Part shown: positions 46,294 through 58,841 of the stretch, piece after piece
Position numbering within the stretch: the first letter of the stretch is position 1
Layout of the letters: every line of letters starts with the position of its first letter
Source of the DNA: Posidonia oceanica
Taxonomy: Eukaryota; Streptophyta; Magnoliopsida; Alismatales; Posidoniaceae
NCBI GenBank assembly: GCA_037176725.1
Contig: JAZBRS010000054.1
Span: 12,046,001 to 12,110,000 of the forward strand
Length of the DNA: 64,000 nt
Reading direction: 5' to 3'
Translations under genes and position numbers: made by a program
The notes under the pieces: generated by a model
Database searches by the model: none
The model's input: only the letters and a program-made list of their open reading frames with translations
Told to the model about the DNA's origin: nothing

Positions 46294-48276
46294 CTATATA
46301 GGGAGCATATCTGGTACATGTTACCTCATTTTACCCTAGATAGGGCTCAATCCTAACCGTCCATCAATAGCATCATGATGCTTATTTCATGATCAAAATC
46401 AAAAACTGCTTTCCAAAAAACAACGTGGTATTTGATTTTGGAATTCAAAATTTAAAAACTACAGTTTCCTCCTATTTTTATGCCAAACGCACCATGAAAC
46501 CACATCTGGACGCCGCACAGCCCTCCCATATCTCACGGAAGCCGCATCTCCACTGCCACACAGCCACTTCCCCCACCGCAAGAGCCCACCAAAGCAACCC
46601 CCTCTCTCGTGGAAGTCGCGTCTCCACCGGCGCACAGCCACCTCCTAGCGGAGTCGATTAGTTGCGCCTCTGCCGCCCTCCTCTTGCGAAAGTCGCCTCC
46701 TTTGGCAACATCAACGTCGAGCACCTGCAATTCACATCTGGCCACTGCACAGCCCTCCCATATCTCACGGAAGCCGCATCTCTACCGCTGCACAGCCACT
46801 TCCCCCACCACAAGAGCCCACCAAAGCAGCCCCCTCTCTCGCAGAAGCCGCGTCTCCACCGCCGCACAGCCACCTCCAAGCGGAGTCAACCACGTCAGTT
46901 GCGCCTCTGCCGCCCTCCTCTTGCAGAAGTCACCGCCACACAACCCCTCCCCCGCAAAAGCCCTGTCGCTGCAGCCCCCCTGTGCCACCTCCAGTACCTC
47001 CCCCGGAGCAGAATTTGATGTTCCTAGTGTAGTAAGAAATCTCCTAGTAGATTATGATTTTCTTGTTCTTTTCCTGTGAAAATTGAGTTTAAATTCTGCA
47101 ACAAATTTTCTGTCAATTGTTGAATATGGATATTAGGTACTCATGCTTTTTAGTAACAGCGGCATCGTAATACTGAAATTAATTAGTTTCTGTTTGATAT
47201 AGTTTCTGTTCTAATATTTTAGTTATACTAAATAGTGAAATTAATTTTTCTTAAAAAAATAGTAATACTGAAATATGTTTCGTTACTATTTTTTCTAAAT
47301 AATTTTAATTTCAGTATTAAGTAGATATTTTTATATGGTTTTGCTGTAGGTAGATCTGTGGCCATGATGTTAATTTTAATGTGATCATAATTAGTTTTGT
47401 AATACCGATTTCATATACCTGGGAACAACAAAAAAGTTTCATTACAAACTCTAATTGGTTTTTATTAGTTTAGTAATACTAATTAAAAAATAGTAATACT
47501 AAATCTGTTAAAATCAGGGTACTTGGAAATCATATATTACAACTAATTTCCATGGAATAGTAACAAAATAAACAAAAACTTAATTTATGCTAATAATAAA
47601 AAATAGTAATAGTAAAATTCATTAGAACTTTGCTCCATTGCTTTTCCTATACAAAATTATAAAAAATACAATTAGCATGAAATAGTAATACTATTACTGT
47701 TTACGTTTAGAATTACTAAAAATACTTAAATCAGTAACAAAAATCAGCTTTACAACTGCCCTTTTTTTTAGGAATAAATGCTATTATTAAAAATCAAAAT
47801 AGGAAAATATTGATTTCAAATCTCAAAATATAAGGGACAAAATATTATAGATGGTTTCCATAGTAGAATGGATAATAATGTGATTCAGTTACCATAAAAA
47901 AGGTCCATAAATAATAATTGAAGGTAAATTTAAAAAAACACATAATCTTCTCTCTCTCACACTCTTTCTCTTTCTCTCACATACGACCATTCGTCTTTCT
48001 CTCCCTCTCTTTCTATCTTTAGAATCTCTCTCTCCCGTTTTTTTAAAATATGACTCTCTCTCACCTACACTCTCTCTCTCACTAAATATAAAAATCTCAT
48101 AATTTTAGGGATATTAACTATAGGAAGTTGTCAAAAAAAAGTAGTTAATAAAAAAGGAGGGAAAACTAAAAATCAGAAAACCACCAATAAAAGAAAGTGA
48201 TTTTATTATTGGCCACAAGATCTTGATCCAATGGTTATAACCTGTTGTTACCTCATTTTAACAAAATGAGGGAAGA
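46294..48276. mobile_element. Non-autonomous element E, related to element D
   Basis: Reverse-complemented, the right end (48200-48276) reads GCATCTTCCCTCATTTTG, then ATAACCATTGGATCAAGATC, matching element D's terminal region. The left end (about 46318) has the weaker match GTTACCTCATTTTACCC and AACCGTCCATCAA. The AT-rich interior shares element D's AGTAATACTGAAAT-like repeats (47160-47720) and TTACCATAAAAAAGGT. A GC-rich duplicated block (46501-46935) sits near its left end. No transposase is present. Confidence 0.6.
46501..46935. repeat. GC-rich tandem duplication, period 232 bp
   Basis: CACATCTGG starts at 46501 and 46733. Both copies continue with GCACAGCCCTCCCATATCTC, ACGGAAGCCGCATCT, AAGAGCCCACCAAAGCA and TTGCGCCTCTGCCGCCCTCC. 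It is compositionally unlike the AT-rich sequence around it. Frames stay open on both strands because of composition, and no domain was recognised. Confidence 0.88.
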
Positions 48277-48292
48277 TGCATCAAAAGTCGTT

Positions 48293-48294
<2 letters not shown>

Positions 48295-48328
<34 letters not shown>
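48295..48328. repeat. (CA)n microsatellite
   Basis: About 16 uninterrupted CA units directly after element E. Confidence 0.95.
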
Positions 48329-48329
<1 letters not shown>

Positions 48330-50014
48330 ATGTATTGGAAATATAAGTATAAGTTATTTTCCAACCCTAGTTTTATCTTGAAAGTTCTTGATAACGACTC
48401 TCTCTTGAATGAGGATTTTAAATCTTTTTTTTCATTAATTTCTTGTACACTTGTACTCATCCTTGATTCATAGTAGAATCTCTCTCTCTCTGTCTTAATG
48501 ACATAAGTCTATTTGGTCGAATCTCGTAAATCTTTGTGTTTACGTATGTGTACTTTTCTATTTATTTTTCTCTATTTCTATTTTGTTGTTTGATCACAAT
48601 TCCAACAAAAGGAGAATGAAATCCTAACATAATTCTTATTATTATTTACAATCAAGACAGCAAATAAAAGTCAAGAACTCATACGTTTCTGCACGATGCC
48701 TTGAGATGTTTTCTTAAATGACCTTGAGATGATTGGTAACATCCACAATAATCCAGTTTTAAGCTACACAAGCATCAACGATCTCTAGAGTAGGATAGTT
48801 TAATTATCATAAGTTGGTGAGAAATGGATTAATTAATAACGATAGGTGTGGATGTTTGTCTTTGGAACAAGATACAAATGTGATTTAAATTTTACTGGTC
48901 TCAAGATCTGGTGGAGATACTAGAAACGCTTTTCTTATAGTCTCATGAATGAATGAACGGGTTGCCATTTAATAGAGAAGCTAAAAAAAACTTTTCAAAA
49001 AATAAAATAAAACAGAGAAGCCAATAATACAGTTGATTAAATTATGGAGGATAATATAATGCCAACACATATATTCCACCACTAACTGCATATGCTCGTA
49101 GAGAAACGTTGAAGAAGGCATCAAAATCATGCCTCTGAATTTTGTTGGTTGTTCTTCAACCAATCGCTAATCCATTGCCCAAATCATAAGGAATACAATT
49201 TTTTCATAATGCTCTCCTGATCATCCGCCATGTATCCCCTTAATTCGTGCGCCAACTTCCTTATCATGTCCTTGGTTGCCCTTCTCACTGGACAAATTTG
49301 GTATAATCTTTGAATAAAAAAGCCCTACAAACATAATAAATCCCAATTTGATTTGCCTGAGCAAGTAAGCAAATCGATCCTACTCCTCCTAGCCTCCAGA
49401 AGAATCTGGACTTCGCAATCGCACATCATTCATTAGGCACACAGCTTCCAAGTCCATCACATGTTCACATTCAATTGATGAAGTCCAGGCCTTGTCTGAA
49501 CATTCTGTCTATCCGTATCCTAAATCCCTAATGACTCTTATTTCATTTAACCATTTATGATTGCTGGAGTGACGAGAAATGACTTAAACATGTAGAATCA
49601 TCTGTAATTCTTCCACATTAATCCGGATATTGATTAAATAAGGTACCACTTGGTAGAATAAGGGATTCTCTCAAGTTTGCATTGCATCCCGTGCTGGAGA
49701 TCACGGAGAATTTGTTTTTTTCCAGTATTCAGTTTTTCAGCTTTAATTACACTCAAGCACTGGGCCTTGGCATGAGACAAAACTTTGCAACTATCGTACC
49801 CTTACGTTTATTACAGAATGCCATGCCAATAAGAAATCATGTATTTTGCTTTAAACAACAATCTAAATATCTAGCATTTTTCATATGTTTTTATCACCTT
49901 TTGTTATTGATACCTTTCCTATTGCAAGCTACCTTCGTGGATGCTTATTTTCAGTTGAAGTTTGGCAAAGAAATTGCAGAATTGCAAAGGATAAGGTTCC
50001 TCTCCAATTATGAG
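48329..50014. other. Intergenic, no supported gene
   Basis: AT-rich, with a short TC run at 48479-48492. A frame at 49682-50071 is open for 129 codons but shows no recognised domain and runs into the LTR at 50015, so it was not called a gene. Confidence 0.6.
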
Positions 50015-50531
50015 TGTCAACGAATATGTTCACACACAAGCACGATAGATGAAAATGTAGAAATAAGATAAGCTAGAAAATAAATAATTTCAAACACAGA
50101 AAGATTTACGTAGTTCGACAATAACTTATGTCTACAAGCGAAAGAGAAGAGACATCACTGTAGTTAAAAGAACACAAGGGAGAAATAAAATATTCCAAGA
50201 GAAAAAGACAAACCTTAGAAATCCAAAACACCCAAGAAAGATGATGATGGTACAATACCCACGTTAGTTTCTCTAATCTCTTGTTAAAATTTATTTTACT
50301 CTAATACATATGCCTCGTATATATAAGAGAAACAATCCTACCCTTTTATGAATTCAAGACAATCCTTAAATTCAAATTATATGTCAAACATAAAAGGATA
50401 AAAAAATCTAAATCGTGCAAAATTAGACATTATATTTTAGACTGCTTTATTACTCTTCAATGAACACGTCTTCAAAAGCCATGCAGGTAAAACAGGTGCA
50501 TTGGAACTTGGAATTCAAGACATACTCAACA
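50015..50531 (-). repeat. 3' LTR of the 50015 Copia element
   Basis: 517 bp. On the minus strand it starts TGTTGAGTATGTCTTGAATT and ends ATATTCGTTGACA. It aligns with 54592-54925 over ATTTACGTAGTTCGACAATA, GAGAAATAAAATATTCC and CTACCTTTT. Confidence 0.88.
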
Positions 50532-50639
50532 AATCTCTACATTGACTTTAATTCCAGAAAATACAAAAGTGTAATAAATTCCATCTTGACTTATAATCTC
50601 ATGAAATATTAGAGCATAAGATCATCACTCTCCATCTCC

Positions 50640-53440
50640 TCAATACCGCCATATCAAGTGATGTAAAGTTCAACCAAGTTCAAACAGAGATCGAACTTGG
50701 CAATTGGGAGTGACTTTGTCATTATATTAGTTGGGTTATCATTTGTACCAATCTTTTTCACAACAATATCACATTAATCTCTTACCTCTCAAATGAAATG
50801 ATACTTGACATCAATGTGCTTTGTCCTTTTGTGATGCATAGAATCTTTTGTTATGCATAGAATCTTTTGTTAGATGAATGACATTGTGACTATTACAATG
50901 AACGACGATCACCTTCTGTTCCTAACTGAGCTCATCAAACAAACCACTCAACCACATAACTTCCTTGATAGCTTCTATTGCTGCAATGTATATATTCTAC
51001 TTCAGCTGTAAATAAAGCAATTGTGGGTTGTAGTGTAGCTTTCCAACTGTAAACACATAATTGATGAGTAATCTTCTCGTCTAAGTCTTCCCCAAAATCT
51101 AAATCAACATAGCTAATAAGTCCATCTTTGCAAATAAACACTGAATGTACATTTTAAATACCTCAGAATCCCCTTCACTGCTTGCTAAAGAACCATTCTA
51201 GGATTTGACATGTATCTGCTAACAACACTGACTGCATGTGAAATATCTGGATGTGTACAAATCATAACATACATGATGCCACTAACTGCACTGAAGTACG
51301 GAACCCGTGACATGTATACCACGTCTTCTTTTGTTTGTGGAAACTGATTTGCAAATAATCTGAAGTGAGCAACAAGAGGAGTCTTCTCCAACTTGACATT
51401 TGAAATGCCAAAGTGTTGTAGTATATTTTCATAATGTACTTTTGTTGATTCAAAAACAACCTCCCAACTTTTCAATTTTTAAGAATATTCTTTGCCGCTC
51501 CCAAATCTTTCATCTCAAACTCTCCATTAAGCAACTTTTTCAATTTATTGATCTCAGATTTCTCCTTGACTGCAATAAGCATATCATCAACATAAAGTAG
51601 CAGATAAATAAAAGAACCATAATTCAAACCTCTCAGGTAAACACGGCTATCGTATTTGCTTCTGTTGTAGCCATGCTTAACCATGAACGAATCAAATCTC
51701 CTATACCATTGGCGAGGAGATTGCTTCAAACCATAAAGAAACTTCTTCAATCGACAAACGTAATCGTCTTTCTCTTCAAACACAAAATCTTCTGGTTGTT
51801 TCATGTAAATATGCTTTTCAAGTTTACCATGCAAGAAAGTCAACTTGACATCGAATTACTCTAACTCCAAATCTTTTGTTGCAACTACTGCTAACAAAAC
51901 ACAAATAGAGGTATGTTTGATAACAGGAGAAAATATATCATTGTAATCTATACCTTCAACTTGACTGTAACATGTCGCAACTAATCGAGCTTTATATCTT
52001 GCATCTGACATTCCTTTCCTTTTTCTTCAATACCCACTTGCAGCCAACAATCTCCTTTTCTTTGGGAGGCTTGACTAGGTCCCAAGTTTTTTTTTATGAA
52101 GAGACTCTAACTCTTCATTCATAGCAATCAACTATGACGTCGAATCTGGAATTGAACTTACATCTGCATACTTAGAGGGTTCTTTAGCATCTGGTGTCTC
52201 TTCGGCAACTGACAATGCGTATGCAATGGTTGAGTTTGCATACTTTGGATTTGACTTTATAGTCCTCTTTTCTCTGCTATTTGCAATACTATATGGCATT
52301 TTTGTTGGTACTTCTTCTTCTATAGGATCAGACACCATGTTTTTAAGTGGTAGAACTTTCATTTCTGTCTCTACCTCCACCTATTCAGTAACTGTACTAC
52401 ATGTGCCTATATCAAAAGGAGCAACAGTATCTCCACTCGAATACAACATAGTAGACTTAAGAAAAACAACATCTTTTTCAATGAAGATCTTGAGCAATTT
52501 AATATCTAAACACCACAACCTATAACCTTTCACACCAGAGGCATAACCAACAAAAATGCATTTTTTAGATCTAGGTTCTAATTTACCATCATCTACATGT
52601 GAATATGTAGGACAACAAAAAACTTTCAAGTTCGAATAATTGGCATGGTGGCCAGACCATACCTCTTCCAGTGTTTTGCACTCAATGGATGACGATGGAG
52701 AATTACTCACCAAGTAACACGCTATTACAACTACTTCAAACCAAAAGTCTTTTGACAATCTAGCATTGAACAAAATGCAACGAGTCCTTTTTAGAAGAGT
52801 CCAGTTCATACGCTTTGCAACTCCATTTTGTTGTGATATGTGTCTGATAGTTCGATGTCTAACAATGCCTTCATTTTTGCAGAATTCATTGAACTCAGAT
52901 GAACAAAACTCCAACCCATTGTCTGTTCTCAGCCTCTTGATTTTCTTTCCTGACTGCTTCTCAATTAGTGCATTCTAATACTTGAATTACGTGAACACTT
53001 CTTTCTTGTGTTTCAGCATGTAGACCCAAATCTTCCTAGAAAAATCATCGATAAAGGTTAACATATACTTTACACCTCCTTTTAAAGGTGTCACATGAAA
53101 AACCCCACAGATCAGAATAAATGTAATACAAAATTCCTTTGATTCTATGCACTGTTGTACTGAAACAAATACCCGTTTGCTTGCAAAACACGCAATGCTC
53201 GCAAAAAATTCATCTTTCCTGTCCTTTGTCCACAAAGGAGCCTCGTTTTACTAAGCATGGTCATACCCATCTTACTCATGTGTCCCAGTTTTAAATGCCA
53301 CAACTTCATAGTGTCTTCCTTCAACATAAATGATGTTGAAACAATGATAGTTCCTGTAACTATTTTTCCTTGCAAGATGTAGAGAAATCTAGATCTTCTG
53401 GCCTTCGTAACCATAAGAGTGCCTCTAGGAATCTTCATAA
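50640..53440 (-). pseudogene. Copia polyprotein: integrase, reverse transcriptase, RNase H (broken)
   Basis: GAG-pre-integrase (53438-53145) has LWHLKLGHMSKMGMTMLSK. The integrase core follows, with FIDDFSRKIWVYMLKHKKEV at 53000, then FCSSEFNEFCKNEGIVRHRT and NGVAKRMNWTLLKRTRCILF (52914-52700), keeping the expected spacing, although the catalytic Glu region reads KRMNWTL where the family has ERMNRTL. RT (51843-51472) keeps LKKFLYGLKQSPRQWYRRFD and an intact YVDD (LLLYVDDMLIA). RT continues as MYVMICTHPDISHAVSVVSR, then RNase H (51141-50935) with SWKATLQPTIALFTAEVEYI. Frame breaks between blocks and altered residues show it is inactive. Confidence 0.86.
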
Positions 53441-53693
53441 TTCCGTTTTCTCTTGTAAACTTGCACCCATTAATCTTGAGGGTGCCTAACGAGATTAGAT
53501 TCTTTGCCAGATCTAGAACATGTCGAACATCTGATAGTGTCTTAACAATCCACCGTGCATCTCGATCTTTACCGTACCTATGCTAACATCTTTGCATGGA
53601 GAATCCTTTCCCATCAATATAACTCCACTTGCATTAGGACTATAGGTGGAAAACCAATTCTTGTTTGGACACATGTGTTAAGTGGCACCTAAG

Positions 53694-54540
53694 TCAATGA
53701 TCCAATTTTTCATTAATCTTGGTGCATAATCGGTTGAATAAACAAAACCGTCTAAATTTGCACATAGTAGCATTGGCTAAATCATCTTCCTGGCCCTCCT
53801 GGTCATTCTTTCGATTCTGAAGTTTGTAGCACTCATTCTTGATGTATCCTATCTTCTTGCAATAGTTACAATACTTATTTTTGTTTCTTGACTTGGATCT
53901 AAATGTATTCTTCTTCTTGACATTAAAGTCACGTTCTAAAGTTCTTCGTCCTATAGTTAGGACTACACCTTTGCTTTCACTGGTGCTAGGTAACTCTCTG
54001 TGCATCAACTCTTTCGAGAAAATGTCAACTTTAACAACATCCATCGTAATAGATTCTCTACTATACGATAGAGTCTCCTTAAAATACTTATAAGAGGAAG
54101 GCAAAGAACATAATAATAACAATGTTAGATCCTCATCATCTATCTTCACATCAGTATTACTTAGATCGATGATAATTGAACTAAACTGATCTATATGAGA
54201 TTTAATAGATGTACCTTCACGCATACGTAATAAATATAGTATTCGTTTCAAGTGTAGTCTGCTTACTAGAGTCGTCGTCTTGTAGAAATTTTCTAACTTG
54301 AGCCATAATCCAACAGTGGTCGTCTCCTGTGAATCTTGTTTGACAAACTCAAATGTATAAATGATAGGACCTTCTCATCCATCTCCGTCTTCTCCTCTTC
54401 CCTCATCGTTGTTGGCATATTGTCAACTCCGAGCAACAACTTCTTCAGTCCTTGTTGCGTAATAAGTGCCTTATCTTAATTTATCACAAATCAAAATTGA
54501 CATCACTATTATACTTCTCAATCTTCATCTTCGTAGACAT
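53694..54540 (-). pseudogene. Copia gag with defective zinc knuckle
   Basis: A start at 54540 (MSTKMKIEKYNSDVNFDL) is followed soon by a stop. The main open part (54251-53694) contains RMREGTSIKSHIDQFSSIII, DDEDLTLLLLCSLPSSYKYF and the zinc knuckle CNYCKKIGYIKNEC, where Tyr replaces the metal-binding His. Gag normally forms the particle and binds element RNA. Confidence 0.82.
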
Positions 54541-54574
54541 CTTCGTATGCGCACAAAAAATAGATCAAAATTAA

Positions 54575-54588
54575 AAGCACTAGTACCA
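54575..54588 (-). other. Degenerate primer-binding site
   Basis: On the minus strand TGGTACTAGTGCTT begins 3 bp inside the LTR end. It resembles the initiator tRNA-Met site TGGTATCAGAGC with substitutions. Confidence 0.6.
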
Positions 54589-54591
54589 ATT

Positions 54592-54925
54592 TGTTAAGGA
54601 TATGTGCACATACAAGCAGAATAGATGAAAATTCATAAAGAATATAAAACAAGAAAACAAACAATCTCAAACACAGAAAGATTTATGTGGTTCGACAATA
54701 GTCTACGTTCACAGATGGAAAAAAGAGAATAGATCACTATATGTCAAAAGAATACAGTGGAGAAATGAAATATTCCTAGAGAAAGAAATAAACCCTAGAA
54801 ATTTAATGAGAGATGACGACAGCACAATACCCACGCTAGTCTCTCTAATCTTTTATTTCAAGTCTGTTTTGTCCTAATATATATGCCTCATTTACATAAA
54901 AGAAACAATTCTACCTTTTCACGAA
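54592..54925 (-). repeat. 5' LTR of the 50015 Copia element, partial
   Basis: Aligned with 50015-50342. On the minus strand it ends GTGCACATATCCTTAACA. The outer part, including the expected TGTTGAG start, is missing. Confidence 0.82.
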
Positions 54926-56307
54926 TCTTAATTAAGATGCAACAATGCTGTAAGAAAGTTTAAGAATTAAACTAATTCCAACTTGAGCCTATGTTTTGCA
55001 GTGTTGGACAATATCTGCATCTCTGCTAGCTACTTCTCTGAATCAACAAACTTACACTGTTTTGTAAGTTCTCTTTTTATCACTTCTGCTGGTAAATTCA
55101 TCAAATCCGTATCTTGAATACAGTTTGAACCAACCAGACAGATTCTGAATATCTCTCGCTACCAAGTGGTAGACTCATCATTGCAGAATTCTCAATTCAA
55201 AACCTTCCTCATTACCTTCACTACTTGCCAAGCCCATCTTTCAAATTCTCGGAAGGTGGACGGTATTTGCAGGCAGATATTAACCAAGTTGCTTGATCGT
55301 CCTAATGGCTAATGGTCATGGCGCCACTAATTCTTTGCAAATAACAACACAAAAGGTAGTAAAAATATTCTGTTTACTCTACTAGTATTTTTCCTACCCA
55401 AGTTAAGACTTTACCCAAACTGCAACTTAAAAAATTAATTCGTTCCAACTTGTGCCCATACTTTGAAGTGCTGTATACTATCTGCAAGACTGCAAGCTAT
55501 ACTTGCACTGTTTACAAGTTTTATCTTCTTTCTTTGTTAAAATTTCTCTGTGAATTCACCCATTCATATCTAAACACAGATCTAGCCAATATGGCATATG
55601 CTGAACCTTTCTCACTATCAGCTGCTAGATTCGTCATTGTATAATTTTCATTTCAATGCCTTCTCGTCATATAACCATCTAGACTACTGATTGGCCCATA
55701 TTTCAAATTCTCGAATTTCACGGCCACTCGAAATTCTTCTGATTAACATCCAAAATCATCATCAAAAGACCACTGCCAACAATCTCATCCATTATACTGG
55801 TCCTGTTTGCTTGTATCATCACTGCATGATCTCAAGTCAAAACCACTCTCACCACTCCCGTGCCATCTTTCGAATTTCCAGCTTTCACATCCATTCATTC
55901 ATTCTTCTTCTGATAAGCATTGAAACGACCAAAATAATCATCAAAACACCCTTTTATCAACAAAACCATGCGTCGTAAGATACAGTTCAAACCAATTTGA
56001 ACCTGACTCTCAGACTCTCGCTATCCAGTGCTTGATTTGCAACCATCTTCCAATTTTCAGATCTCACAACCATAATCATCAGAACAACAGTACCGAGTAT
56101 CAACAAGTTCCTTCCATCATAATAATAAAAAAACAAATGAATTCCTTAATAAACAAAGTAAAAAAAATTACAAAAACAACACCTTGTTGCTATGTACCTA
56201 TAGTGCATAGTCATCAACGTGATTACAACAAGAAAGGAAAATCTCTTCTTTCCTTCAACATCATCATCATCATCTTCTTCTTCTTCTACTTCCATCATCT
56301 TTAGTGA
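54926..56307. repeat. Diverged tandem repeats between Copia and the CAF1 gene
   Basis: At least three loosely similar units begin near 54960, 55385 and 55935. Each carries a CCAACTTG(T/A)GCC-like start, then a GACTC(T)..CTCGCTA / CTATCAGCTGCTAGA segment, an ATTTTCA / AATTCTC phrase and a CTTCTGAT..CATC end. No gene is seen. The last 100 bp (CATCATCATC, then CTTCTTCTTCTTC) probably belong to the 3' untranslated region of the CAF1 gene. Confidence 0.5.
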
Positions 56308-57129
56308 TCAATGGCATGGCGTCTCCAACCCATACAAGACCCCGGCATGTCTCTCCCCACCATCCACCATAAAGAACCTCTCCTTCATCCTCAGGAAGGC
56401 ATGCCACGTCAGCAGGCTATCGGAGCCGGCCTGGTGGCACCTCCCCACCTTCCTCTCCACCTGCAACACACTCGCCACCCTCTCCAGCCCACCGTGGAGG
56501 CTCTCGCAGTACCTCATCATGTGTTTCACGTCGTACACCCTGTCCCCGAAGAACACCCTCATCAGCCCCAGGAACTCCCCCATCCTCTCCGGCAAGCTCG
56601 CCGCCGTCAGGACCTTGATCAGGTACCCGAAGTCGTAGGCGCTGTGGAAGGTGACCCAGCTCACGGAGTCGCTGCAGACCAGCCCCGACGACATCAGGAG
56701 CTCCGCGAACCGAGCGGAGTCGATACCCACCTCCCGGTTCCTGTCGAAGTCGATCCCGTTGGCCTGGAGGAGCGAGATGGAGTCAGGGGAGTGGGAGTGG
56801 AGGAGTGGGTCGAAGTCCCTGAAGTTGAACTCCCAGATGCAAGGGCGGGACGAGGAGGGGAGGGTGGGGAGGTTGCCGGCGGAGTCGGAGAGGGTGAGGC
56901 CGACCTGGATGAGGTGGAGCGCGTCGACGTTGGCCTTGAGGAGGCGGTAGCGGTCGTGGGGGCGGAGGTGGAAGGGGTGAGTCTTGGGCTTGTAGATGAC
57001 GCCGGGGAATTCCGTATCCATGGCGACAAATGGGTACTGGTCAATGGATTCGCGGATAAGGGCGAACTCCGACTCGAGGTTGTCGGCCCATACTGATCGG
57101 ATCTCGACTTCTGGTGGCGCCGGCGACAT
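56308..57129 (-). CDS. CAF1: CCR4-NOT deadenylase subunit CAF1/POP2
   Basis: CAF1 is the DEDD-family 3'-5' exoribonuclease of the CCR4-NOT complex, which shortens poly(A) tails of cytoplasmic mRNAs. The 273-residue frame starts [19 protein letters not shown] and is full length for plant CAF1. Catalytic residues are all visible: Asp38 and Glu40 ([10 protein letters not shown]), Asp166 ([11 protein letters not shown]) and Asp237 with His232 ([15 protein letters not shown]). WEFNFRDFD at 99-107 and [10 protein letters not shown] at 199-208 are family blocks. A single exon is normal for this subclass, many of which are stress-induced in other plants; induction here is inference. The coding region is much richer in G+C than its surroundings, especially at third positions. 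It is the best-supported intact gene in the window. Confidence 0.96.
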   Translation of the reverse strand: MSPAPPEVEIRSVWADNLESEFALIRESIDQYPFVAMDTEFPGVIYKPKTHPFHLRPHDRYRLLKANVDALHLIQVGLTLSDSAGNLPTLPSSSRPCIWEFNFRDFDPLLHSHSPDSISLLQANGIDFDRNREVGIDSARFAELLMSSGLVCSDSVSWVTFHSAYDFGYLIKVLTAASLPERMGEFLGLMRVFFGDRVYDVKHMMRYCESLHGGLERVASVLQVERKVGRCHQAGSDSLLTWHAFLRMKERFFMVDGGERHAGVLYGLETPCH

Positions 57130-58841
57130 GGTCTTCTTCTTCTACTTCTTCTTCTTCTTCGTCGTCGGTGTTGTTCGTGTTGGATGAGGGCGGTGGACTG
57201 GAGGGTGATGGGTTATATAGGAGGCAGAAGTGGGAATGGGGAGGTTGCCTGGAAACAGGAGGAGAGCAGGAGAGGAGAGGAAAGGAGGGGGAGGAAGATA
57301 AGAGGTTGTTTCTTTTACTAGCCGACAACAATGATGGGTTGGCTTGGATTTCATATTTCCAATTTTTCATGGCTTCTTAAGTCGGCTTGGCTTGATTAGG
57401 ATTAGGAGACATTTATATTATAGAAAGAAAGATTAGGAGAAATATATTATAATCAAGTCACGTGATGTTTATTTTAGCCTTTTGGTTCTTAATTAGTATA
57501 ACTAAATATAAATTTTTAAATACTTGGTTAAATAGTAAAATCTCAAGGTGGACTTCGAACTCACAGATATTAGTTTGAATTTAATAAAACTTGTATCTAA
57601 ACTAATAAGAAATTGTATAAATATGAATTTTTATAAAACTGCTTACACGACAGTAGAGGTTTTTATCCATATCATTGAATTTAGAGAAGATTATAAGAAG
57701 GTAAATATATAAAATCAAATGAGAATTGCTTTATTGCTACTGGTTGCTTGTAAGAGTTGACTCGAGCAAGCACTTAGCACTTACCAAGGCGGATGAACTA
57801 TTCTAGATTTGTCACGTGTAGAAGTTTTCAAATCAGATAGCACGGCAGCATCACAGTTTCTGAATGGAAACATGAATATTCTAGGAAGGAATATGCCTTC
57901 GGCGCTTGACCAGTGCCGGCTACTTGGTCAAACGCCTCGAGGCCAAAAAACGAAGAGTGAACTCCAACTATATCAAAGAACACACTTTGTTGACTATAAA
58001 ACTTGGCTAATGGAAATTCATTGTGCAAGGCGACTTCCTCCTTGCACGATGGTGACCAAAACTAATGTGGAAACCGTGTGAACTAGTGCAGTATAGCTCC
58101 AAAGATCTCTGTCCCTTTCTCACGTATAAATGCTCATATTAGTGTTACGTGTGAAGAATGGATGCCTTTTCTGGTCCCCGAAGGGATATCATGCATTGAT
58201 ACATACAGTGGAAGACGAGGGAGATGAACGTTGACGCACATGGATAATTCCATTCAAATTCAGGTATCATGACTGGGTACAGTCTACCACGAACAACCAC
58301 TGAAAGAAGACTTCTTTCTCACATTCAGCATTACCTGGTCATGCATGGCCTGGTCTGGTTTTAGAGTATTAATTTGCTTCCATCTGTTCGAGATTGGTCG
58401 AAGTAACAGTATTCAAACCTGACGGCCACTTCAGTATTTGATCCAATTATTGAAGGATATGCACGGCGCGAAACTATATTTCAATTTGATATGAGGTAGA
58501 ATAGGATTTTAAATGAAATCATTATTACTGTCTTCTATTTTTTTCTTTTAGTTTCCTTCTGGAATGATTAAATGATGAATAACATTTCATATATTTATTT
58601 AACAACTTTGATTTAAATTTGTAACGATGAAATTCAAAAACAATGTTTTAAGTATGTATTTTTAAGTCTTAGTAGGTTATATTGAATGTAGTAGCAAAAT
58701 ATGATTTTAGTCTTTTGCTTAAACATTTTTTTTTTCTTAAATATAAATATATCCAATCATATGTTTATCCTATCTGTTTTATATCCTACCATGGGAGACG
58801 GGGCAAGTAAAGGTAGAAACTTAAAGAATGCAGGTCTATAC
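57130..58841. other. Upstream region of CAF1 and intergenic
   Basis: Just upstream of the start codon the leader contains a (GAA)n-like purine run on the minus strand (57131-57165). The promoter should lie at higher coordinates. A 90-codon plus-strand frame at 57809-58081 has no recognised domain. The rest is AT-rich, and no gene is seen. Confidence 0.6.

Larger units (their letters stand above)
50015..54925 (-). mobile_element. Copia retrotransposon (Tork-like), nearly complete, 5' LTR truncated
   Basis: Minus strand order: partial 5' LTR (54925-54592), primer site (54588-54575), gag (54540-53694), GAG-pre-integrase, integrase, reverse transcriptase and RNase H (53440 to about 50640), then 3' LTR (50531-50015). 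Integrase before RT defines Copia. The reading frame is broken in several places. The 5' LTR matches the 3' LTR from its inner end for about 330 bp, then diverges near 54925, so about 190 bp of its outer end is lost or replaced. Confidence 0.9.

Noticed and set aside
46389..47079. Open frames on both strands across the GC-rich duplication
   Set aside because: All frames stay open because of composition and the 232 bp duplication. No start context or domain singles one out.
56311..57096. 261-codon plus-strand open frame opposite CAF1
   Set aside because: It is antisense to a conserved enzyme and is explained by high third-position GC. The product is Val/Glu/His-rich with no domain.
57809..58081. 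90-codon plus-strand frame
   Set aside because: No recognised domain, conserved motif or neighbouring exon. The length is within chance for this region.
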